DNA of 27,967 bases, taken from IMG/VR virus record IMGVR_UViG_3300005289_000025, positions 1 to 27,967 of that record. One strand, 5' to 3'. The notes beneath the pieces are model-generated. The model had not been told where the DNA came from. It worked only from the letters and a program-made list of their open reading frames with translations, and searched no databases. Of the stretch, positions 22,569-27,967 are shown one piece after another. The first letter of the stretch is position 1. Every line of letters begins with the position of its first letter. The position numbers and the translations under genes are program-made. Source of the stretch: a virus.

Positions 22569-25500
22569 CAACAACCTGCGCCTGCAGGTGATTCTTAATG
22601 CGGTTGATAAGCTCACCCGCCCATTCCGATCCGCGCAGGCCAGCTCGAAGGAGCTGGCAACTGCCGTCCAGCAAAGCCGCGCCCGTCTTAAAGAGTTAGA
22701 TACCCAGGCGGGCAGGATTGACGGTTTTCGCAAAGCCAGTGCGCAGCTGGCCGTCACCGGTAACAGCCTGAAAGCCGCCCGCGAAGAAGCGGCAAAACTT
22801 GCCACGCAGTTTTCTGCCACCAACCGCCCGACGGCGGCGCAGTCCCGACTGCTGGAGCAGGCAAAAAGCCGCGTCACTGACCTGCAGGGTAAATATAACG
22901 GCCTGCGCCAGTCGGTGCAGCGTCAGCGTCTTGCACTCAATGAGGCCGGGCTGGATACGAAAAAGCTCAGCAGCGCGCAGCGGGAACTACGGCAGAACGC
23001 CGACGAAACCCGCCAGGTGCTGGACCGTCAGATGAAATCCCTGAAACGCCTGGGCGAGCAGCAGGCCCGGATGAATGCAGTCCGCGATCAGTATTCCCGC
23101 CGTCTGGAAGTGCGGGATCGCATCGCCGGAGCCGGAGCGACCACCACGGCGGCGGGCGTCGGCATGGGCGCGCCGGTGATGGCGGCGGTGAAAAGTTACG
23201 CCAGCATGGAAGACGCCATGAAGGGCGTGGCAAAGCAGGTCAACGGCCTGCGTGATGACAACGGCAACCGCACCGCCAGGTTCTACGAAATGCAGGACGC
23301 CATCAAAGCCGCCAGTGAAAAGCTGCCGATGGAAAACGGCGCGGTGGATTATGCCGCGCTGGTTGAGGGCGGGGCGCGCATGAACGTGGCGAACCCGAAC
23401 GATTCATGGGCAGACCAGAAGCGCGACCTGCTGGCCTTCGCCAGCACGGCGGCCAAAGCGTCCACGGCGTTCGAACTGCCTGCCGATGAGCTGTCCGAAG
23501 GGCTGGGGAAAATCGCCAGTCTGTATAAAGTGCCGACCCGCAACATTGAACAGCTGGGCGATGCCCTGAACTACCTGGACGATAACGCCATGTCAAAGGG
23601 CGCGGACATTATCGACGTGCTGCAGCGCATGGGGGGCGTGGCGGACCGTCTGGACTATCGCAAGGCCGCCGCGCTCGGCTCCACCTTCCTGTCATTAGGT
23701 GCTGCACCAGAAATTGCCGCCAGCGCGTCGAATGCCATGGTGCGCGAACTGTCGATTGCCACCATGCAGAGCAAGCGCTTCTTCGAAGGCATGGACCTGC
23801 TCAAACTCAATCCGGCAGAGATTGAGAAGCAGATGACCACGGACGCCATCGGCACCATCCAGCGCGTGCTGGAGAAGGTCAATCATCTGCCGCAGGACAA
23901 GCGCCTGTCCGCCATGACGATGCTGTTTGGCAAAGAGTTTGGCGATGATGCGGCGAAGCTTGCGAACAACCTGCCGGAGCTTCAGCGCCAGCTCAGACTT
24001 ACCGCCGGTGGAGATGCGAACGGCTCGATGCAGAAAGAATCCGATATCAACAAGGATTCACTTTCCGCGCAGTGGTTGATGGTCAAAACGGGGGCGCAAA
24101 ACGCGTTCAGCAGCCTGGGCGAAACCCTGCGCCAGCCGCTGCTGGATATCATGAACTCCGTGAAAGGTGTCACCGGAGCGCTGCGCCACTGGGTGGAACA
24201 AAATCCACAGCTGGCAGGCACGCTGATGAAAGTGGCGGCAGCGACTGCCGCGATCACCATTGTGCTCGGCACGTTAGCGGTGGCTGTCGCGGCCGTGCTG
24301 GGACCGCTGGCGGTGATCCGCTTTGGCCTGTCGATGCTGGGCGTGAAAACCCTGCCTTCCGTGACGGCTGCAGTAACACGTACCGGCAGCGCGCTGTCAT
24401 GGCTGGCGGGTGCCCCGCTTTCCCTGTTGCGTCGGGGAATGGCGTCCTCTGGGGGCTCTGTCGGATTGCTGAGCGCGCCGCTGAATGCCCTGCACCATTC
24501 TGCCGGGCTGGCGGGTAACGCGCTGAAAGCGGTTGCCGGTGCGCCACTTGCGGTATTCCGCGCCGGAATGGCGGGCATTCGTAATGTTATCGGCGCAATG
24601 ATGAACCCGCTGGCAGTGCTGCGCGGTGGACTCTCCGCTGCCGGTGGCGTGCTGCGCTTTCTTGTCTCCGGTCCGCTGGCCATGCTGCGCGTGGCGCTGT
24701 ACGGCATTTCCGGTTTGTTGGGCGCGCTGCTCAGTCCGGTAGGGCTGGTTGTAGCGGCACTGGCAGGTGTGGCGCTGGTTATCTGGAAACACTGGCAGCC
24801 CATCAGCGCCTTTTTGGGCGGCGTGGTGGAAGGATTCAAAGCGGCTGCCGCGCCCATCAGTGCCGCCTTTGAACCGCTGCGACCCGTGTTTCAGTGGATA
24901 GGCGACAAAGTGCAGGCGCTGTGGGGATGGTTCACTGATTTGCTGGCACCGGTGAAATCCACGGCCGAAGAGCTGAGCAGTGCGGCGGCGATGGGCCGCA
25001 GCTTTGGTGAGGCGCTGGCCGAAGGTCTCAACATGGTGATGCACCCGCTGGAGTCGCTGAAATCGGGTGTGTCATGGCTGCTGGAAAAACTCGGCATCGT
25101 CAGCCAGGAAGCGGCAAAAGCGAAGCTGCCGGAACAGGTGACGCGGCAACAGCCCGCGACGGTGAACAGTGACGGCAAGGTTGTGCTGCCGCCAGGCGGT
25201 TTCCCCTCGATGGGATATGCGGGAATGTACGACAACGGCGGGGCTATACCGCGCGGTCAGTTTGGCATCGTGGGCGAGAATGGCCCGGAAATCGTCAACG
25301 GTCCGGCAAACGTAACCAGCAGGCGACGCACCGCCGCGCTGGCGTCCGTGGTGGCCGGAGCGATGGGTGTAGCGGCAGCGCCTGCAGAGGCGGCTCCGCT
25401 GCACCCATTCAGTCTTCCGGTCAGGTCTTACCAGACGCAGACCGTGAAGGCGAACAGTCCTCCGCCGGTGATCCGCTATGAGATTAACGCACCAATCCAT

Positions 25501-25632
25501 ATCACCGCCCAGCCGGGGCAGAGCGCGCAGGACATTGCCCGTGAGGTGGCACGACAGCTCGATGAGCGCGAACGTCGGGCAAGGGCGAAGGCCCGCAGCA
25601 ACTACAGCGATCAGGGGGGATACGATTCATGA
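22561..25632 (+). CDS. T: Tail tape measure protein gpT
   Basis: The 1023-aa product sets tail length and is longer than P2 gpT (815 aa). The N-terminal 200 residues are coiled coil. A tape-measure core (TP901 type) follows at about 200-520, then a hydrophobic stretch (about 545-760) that may enter the host membrane. Residues 619-725 are five tandem repeats of 21-22 residues, each starting with PL(x)2-3(L/F)R. The C-terminus contains GEANGPEIVNGP-like motif GENGPEIVNGP. ATGA overlap with U. Confidence 0.95.
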   Translation: MSDNNLRLQVILNAVDKLTRPFRSAQASSKELATAVQQSRARLKELDTQAGRIDGFRKASAQLAVTGNSLKAAREEAAKLATQFSATNRPTAAQSRLLEQAKSRVTDLQGKYNGLRQSVQRQRLALNEAGLDTKKLSSAQRELRQNADETRQVLDRQMKSLKRLGEQQARMNAVRDQYSRRLEVRDRIAGAGATTTAAGVGMGAPVMAAVKSYASMEDAMKGVAKQVNGLRDDNGNRTARFYEMQDAIKAASEKLPMENGAVDYAALVEGGARMNVANPNDSWADQKRDLLAFASTAAKASTAFELPADELSEGLGKIASLYKVPTRNIEQLGDALNYLDDNAMSKGADIIDVLQRMGGVADRLDYRKAAALGSTFLSLGAAPEIAASASNAMVRELSIATMQSKRFFEGMDLLKLNPAEIEKQMTTDAIGTIQRVLEKVNHLPQDKRLSAMTMLFGKEFGDDAAKLANNLPELQRQLRLTAGGDANGSMQKESDINKDSLSAQWLMVKTGAQNAFSSLGETLRQPLLDIMNSVKGVTGALRHWVEQNPQLAGTLMKVAAATAAITIVLGTLAVAVAAVLGPLAVIRFGLSMLGVKTLPSVTAAVTRTGSALSWLAGAPLSLLRRGMASSGGSVGLLSAPLNALHHSAGLAGNALKAVAGAPLAVFRAGMAGIRNVIGAMMNPLAVLRGGLSAAGGVLRFLVSGPLAMLRVALYGISGLLGALLSPVGLVVAALAGVALVIWKHWQPISAFLGGVVEGFKAAAAPISAAFEPLRPVFQWIGDKVQALWGWFTDLLAPVKSTAEELSSAAAMGRSFGEALAEGLNMVMHPLESLKSGVSWLLEKLGIVSQEAAKAKLPEQVTRQQPATVNSDGKVVLPPGGFPSMGYAGMYDNGGAIPRGQFGIVGENGPEIVNGPANVTSRRRTAALASVVAGAMGVAAAPAEAAPLHPFSLPVRSYQTQTVKANSPPPVIRYEINAPIHITAQPGQSAQDIAREVARQLDERERRARAKARSNYSDQGGYDS
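24415..24735 (+). repeat. Five 21-22-residue repeats in the tape measure gene
   Basis: Within gpT, residues 619-725 show units beginning PLSLLRRGM, PLNALHHSA, PLAVFRAGM, PLAVLRGGL and PLAMLRVAL, with spacings of 21, 22, 21, 22 and 21 residues. The DNA repeats are diverged, so the repeat is old or kept by selection. Confidence 0.7.
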
Positions 25633-26114
25633 TGATGGTGCTGGGTTTATACGTCTTTATGCTGCGCACCGTGCCGTATCAGGAGCTGCAGTACCAGCGC
25701 AGCTGGCGGCACGCTGCCAACAGCCGGGTGAACCGTCGCCCGTCCACGCAGTTTCTCGGCCCGGATAACGACTCACTTACTTTGTCCGGTGTGCTGCTGC
25801 CGGAAATCACCGGCGGCAGGCTGTCCCTGCTGGCACTGGAGCAGATGGCGGAGCTGGGGAAAGCGTGGCCGCTGATTGAGGGCAGCGGGACTATCTACGG
25901 CATGTTTGTGATCGAGAGCCTGAGCCAGACCAAAACAGAGTTTTTCGAAAGCGGGATGCCGCGCCGGATTGAGTTCATGCTAACCCTGAAACGGGTGGAT
26001 GAATCGCTGTCTGAGATGTTCGGCAGCCTGAGCGACCAGCTCAGCAACCTGCAGGACACGGCTACCTCAGCGATTGGTAAGGTGAAAAATATGGCGGGAG
26101 GGCTGCTGTCATGA
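25629..26114 (+). CDS. U: Tail protein gpU
   Basis: The 161-aa product (P2 gpU 159 aa) has MxxLGxYVFMLRTxPYQ near the N-terminus and RRPSTQFLGPDND. Three in-frame ATG codons lie at the start; the first overlaps the T stop. It is a tail-terminator or baseplate-hub accessory of the P2 family. Confidence 0.94.
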   Translation: MMMVLGLYVFMLRTVPYQELQYQRSWRHAANSRVNRRPSTQFLGPDNDSLTLSGVLLPEITGGRLSLLALEQMAELGKAWPLIEGSGTIYGMFVIESLSQTKTEFFESGMPRRIEFMLTLKRVDESLSEMFGSLSDQLSNLQDTATSAIGKVKNMAGGLLS

Positions 26115-27211
26115 ATCTGAATTCCGATCTCATGAACCTGACCAGTAAAAGCCCGGCGTTCAGTATCACCATCGAAGGCAAAGATGTGACGACGGTGATG
26201 GACGCGCGCCTGATGAGACTGACGCTGACCGACAACCGAGGGTTTGAGGCGGACCAGCTCGATCTGGAGCTGGACGACGCGGACGGAATGATTGTTCTGC
26301 CGCGTCGGGGGGCGGTGATTCACCTGGCGCTGGGCTGGAAAGGACAGCCGTTGTTCCCGAAAGGGGTGTTTACCGTGGATGAGATTGAGCATAGCGGCTC
26401 ACCTGACCGGCTGACCATCCGCGCCCGCAGCGCTGACTTCCGCGAAACCCTGAACACCCGGCGTGAAAAGTCCTGGCATCAGACCACGGTGGGCGAGGTG
26501 GTGAAGGAAATTGCTTCCCGCCACAATCTGAAACTGGCGCTGGGTAAAGACCTGACGGAAAAAGCGCTGGACCATCTGGACCAGACCAACGAAAGCGATG
26601 CGAGTTTCCTGATGAAGCTGGCGCGCCAGTACGGCGCGATTGCCTCCGTGAAGGACGGGAACCTGCTGTTTATTCGACAGGGGCAGGGTAGAACGGCCAG
26701 CGGCAAGCCGCTGCCGGTTATTACCATTACCCGGCAGGCAGGTGATGGTCACCGGTTCACCCTGGCAGATCGTGGGGCATACACCGGCGTCATCGCCAGC
26801 TGGCTGCATACTCGTGAACCGAAGAAGAAAGAAACCACTCAGGTGAAGCGACGCCGCAAGAAAACCGCCGCGCCCAAAGAGCCGGAGGCGAAGCAGGGTG
26901 ATTATCTGGTGGGAACGGATGAAAACGTGTTGGTCCTGAATCGGACCTACGCCAACCGCAGTAATGCAGAGCGTGCAGCAAAGATGCAGTGGGAACGTCT
27001 GCAGCGCGGGGTAGCGTCTTTCTCCCTGCAGTTGGCAGAAGGCCGGGTCGATCTCTACACCGAAATGCCGGTGAAGGTGAGCGGCTTTAAGCAGCCTATT
27101 GATGATGCAGAATGGACCATCACCACCCTGACGCATACCGTCAGCCCGGATAACGGGTTTACGACCAGTCTGGATCTCGAAGTGAAAATAGATGAGTTCG
27201 AAATTGAATGA
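26111..27211 (+). CDS. D: Late tail protein gpD (baseplate hub)
   Basis: The 366-aa product (P2 gpD 387 aa) is the hub protein joining spike and tube. Family features are RLMRLTLTDNRGFEADQLDL near the N-terminus and LARQYGA mid-protein. A Lys/Arg-rich linker (KKKETTQVKRRRKKTA, near residues 238-253) follows. It overlaps U by 4 bases (ATGA) and ends the FI-D operon ahead of ogr. Confidence 0.94.
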   Translation: MNLNSDLMNLTSKSPAFSITIEGKDVTTVMDARLMRLTLTDNRGFEADQLDLELDDADGMIVLPRRGAVIHLALGWKGQPLFPKGVFTVDEIEHSGSPDRLTIRARSADFRETLNTRREKSWHQTTVGEVVKEIASRHNLKLALGKDLTEKALDHLDQTNESDASFLMKLARQYGAIASVKDGNLLFIRQGQGRTASGKPLPVITITRQAGDGHRFTLADRGAYTGVIASWLHTREPKKKETTQVKRRRKKTAAPKEPEAKQGDYLVGTDENVLVLNRTYANRSNAERAAKMQWERLQRGVASFSLQLAEGRVDLYTEMPVKVSGFKQPIDDAEWTITTLTHTVSPDNGFTTSLDLEVKIDEFEIE

Positions 27212-27219
27212 TGGGTTCT

Positions 27220-27247
27220 CATTATTGAATAATGGTGTATCATTATT
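27220..27247. repeat. Palindrome plus direct repeat before ogr
   Basis: CATTATTGAATAATG (27220-27234) is a 7-bp inverted repeat around a central G. CATTATTG recurs at 27241-27248, 21 bases (two helical turns) from the first copy. It lies 35-60 bases before the ogr start and may be an operator or promoter element. Confidence 0.45.
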
Positions 27248-27282
27248 GCGAAATCAGCAAAAGTGAGCGGAGGTTAATGAAG

Positions 27283-27498
27283 ATGATGAATTGCCCATTG
27301 TGCGGACTCTCTGCACATACGCGAAGTAGCTTCCAGGTCTCCAGTGAAACCAAGGAACGCTACAACCAGTGCACCAATATTGAGTGTGGGCACACTTTCG
27401 TAACCCATGAGACTTTTGTGCGCTCGGTATGCCGACCTGAGAAAGTGAGTTCGGCTCCACCGCACCCGAAAGGGCTGCAGGAACAGTTTGCATACTGA
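27283..27498 (+). CDS. ogr: Late transcription activator Ogr
   Basis: The zinc-binding activator switches on the P/Q, O, V and FI late promoters by binding TGT-N12-ACA boxes and contacting the RNA polymerase alpha subunit. The 71-aa product (P2 Ogr 72 aa) has CX2C-X22-CX4C (C4, C7, C30, C35) and TKERYxQCxNxxC. I place the start at 27283 (MMNCPLC), which aligns with P2 MFHCPLC and has GGAGG 9 bases before it; the ATG at 27277 is too close to that site. Confidence 0.95.
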   Translation: MMNCPLCGLSAHTRSSFQVSSETKERYNQCTNIECGHTFVTHETFVRSVCRPEKVSSAPPHPKGLQEQFAY

Positions 27499-27519
27499 CC
27501 CGCCACTGGCGGGTTTTTT
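27499..27519 (+). terminator. Terminator after ogr
   Basis: CCCGCC/GGCGGG stem (27499-27504 and 27508-27513) with an ACT loop and six T residues, immediately after the ogr stop codon. Confidence 0.9.
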
Positions 27520-27535
27520 ATTACCTGGTGCCGCC

Positions 27536-27551
27536 ACAGCCAAACGGCTGT
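27536..27551. repeat. 6-bp hairpin in the ogr-ssrA gap
   Basis: ACAGCC/GGCTGT (27536-27541 and 27546-27551) with an AAAC loop. It is followed by a second inverted repeat, TTTGCC/GGCAAA, near 27559-27575. Repeats this close to the ssrA end could be arm sites or termination elements. Function unknown. Confidence 0.35.
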
Positions 27552-27575
27552 CGCCATTTTGCCGCCACTGGCAAA

Positions 27576-27607
27576 GAAAAAGGGGCTACGCTTTCACGTA
27601 ACCCCTT
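27576..27607 (-). terminator. Terminator of the tmRNA gene (possibly bidirectional)
   Basis: Read on the minus strand, AAGGGGTTACG pairs with CGTAGCCCCTT around TGAAAG, with one U-G pair, and is followed by a T-rich tail. The stem occupies 27580-27607, 9 bases beyond the CCA end of ssrA. On the plus strand it is followed by TGTTTTATTT, so it may also stop phage transcripts. Confidence 0.8.
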
Positions 27608-27615
27608 GTTTTATT

Positions 27616-27640
27616 TGGTGGAGCTGGGGGGATTTGAACC
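27616..27640. other. Putative prophage attachment site at the ssrA 3' end
   Basis: The prophage late end meets the acceptor-stem and T-arm end of ssrA, a frequent integration target. The T-stem here is GGGGG/CCCCC with loop UUCAAAU, rather than the GCGGG/CCCGC and UUCAACU of E. coli ssrA. This fits replacement of the 3' end by phage-borne sequence. Core limits cannot be set without the other end. Confidence 0.45.
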
Positions 27641-27967
27641 CCCGTCCGAAATTCCTACATCCTCGGTACTACATGCTTAGTCAGTCTTTACATTCGCCTG
27701 GCACCTGCGGACTGACACGCCACTACCAGACTAGCCTGATTAGTTTTAACACTTCAGCCCCAGGCAGGACATCCATGCGATCTCTTTTGGGTTTGACCTC
27801 TCTTGATCCCCGTCCTAAGAGCGGAGGCTAGGGAGAGAGGGCTCTTAGCAGGTTATTAAGCTGCTAAAGCGTAGTTTTCGTCGTTTGCGACTATTTTTTT
27901 GCGGCTTTTTACGAGGCAAACCGCCCCTCGGCATGCACCTTGGGTTTCGCAAATCCCGTCGAATCCA
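27616..27967 (-). ncRNA. ssrA: tmRNA (ssrA), 5' end cut by the window edge
   Basis: Read on the minus strand this is tmRNA, which rescues stalled ribosomes and tags their products for proteolysis. The 3' end is AGCTCCACCA (27616-27625). The tag reading frame (27856-27888) encodes ANDENYALAA and a stop. The window ends at TGGATTCGA, so about 11 bases of the 5' end (the acceptor-stem strand, by comparison with E. coli) are missing. It is a host gene and marks the host as enterobacterial. Confidence 0.97.

Larger units (their letters stand above)
1..27640. mobile_element. P2-like prophage (late-gene side), ending at ssrA
   Basis: The gene order A - cos - Q P O N M L X - lysis - R S - V W J I H G - FI FII E/E' T U D - ogr is that of the P2 family, and nearly every product is recognisable as its P2 counterpart. 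The left edge cuts gene A, so int, the repressor, cox and B lie upstream of the window. The right edge meets the 3' end of the host tmRNA gene, a common integration target. The exact right boundary is unknown because the other attachment site is not in the window; 27640 is only a nominal limit inside the tmRNA 3' end. Cargo genes at four places are not part of the conserved core. Confidence 0.95.

Noticed and set aside
23982-24857. 291-aa minus-strand open frame
   Set aside because: Antisense to the tape measure gene; biased Ala/Ser/Pro/Thr composition reflects the opposite strand.
27232-27282. Longer N-terminus for Ogr
   Set aside because: It lacks homology to P2 Ogr, and the Shine-Dalgarno sequence lies inside it, placed for 27283.
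1-27967. CRISPR arrays, tRNA genes or insertion sequences
   Set aside because: I saw no regularly spaced repeats, no cloverleaf gene apart from the tRNA-like part of ssrA, and no transposase or IS end.

Overview
The window holds most of a P2-family (Peduovirus-like) prophage, read from inside the replication gene A to the late regulator ogr. It ends in the 3' part of the host tmRNA gene (ssrA, minus strand). The tmRNA tag reads ANDENYALAA and the body is enterobacterial, so the host is a member of the Enterobacterales (Escherichia/Klebsiella/Enterobacter/Citrobacter type). I cannot assign a species. The integrase, immunity repressor, cox and B genes lie outside the window.

Layout: (1) 1-2363, replication initiator A, open at the left edge. 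(2) 2364-2706, a small gene behind a LexA-box promoter. (3) 2990-3982, a two-gene unit (64 aa plus a 262-aa membrane protein) at the P2 tin/old position. (4) 3985-4130, a repeat-rich stretch, a terminator and a cos site closely like those of P2 and 186. (5) 4232-5902, an AT-rich 556-aa gene of unknown function between cos and the portal gene. (6) 5936-11982, head genes: Q and P leftward, O-N-M-L rightward. (7) 11982-13458, tail protein X and a lysis cassette (HP1-type holin, P1-Lyz-type SAR endolysin, embedded lysB/lysC spanins). (8) 13421-14291, tail completion genes R and S. (9) 14288-14953, a minus-strand membrane-protein gene at the P2 orf30 position. (10) 15040-19346, baseplate and tail fibre genes V, W, J, I, H, G. 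(11) 19476-20198, another AT-rich membrane-protein gene at the P2 fun(Z) position. (12) 20381-27211, sheath, tube, chaperones, tape measure and tail genes FI, FII, E/E', T, U, D. (13) 27283-27498, ogr. (14) terminators and ssrA.

The late genes form operons as in P2. Three TGT-N12-ACA boxes, the Ogr-binding consensus, sit at the P/O divergence, before V and before FI, and the activator Ogr is encoded at the end of the last operon.

The unusual content is the cargo. Every locus where P2 itself carries non-essential 'moron' genes is occupied here by genes I do not recognise. Most are much more AT-rich than the phage backbone: sampled 60-base stretches are 25-32% GC in the 556-aa, 221-aa and 240-aa genes, against 63% in FI. 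These loci are known hotspots for anti-phage functions in P2-like phages, so the 556-aa protein (long soluble part with a C-terminal hydrophobic pair), the 64-aa/262-aa pair and the two membrane proteins are candidate defence or exclusion systems. That role is inference from position and architecture only.
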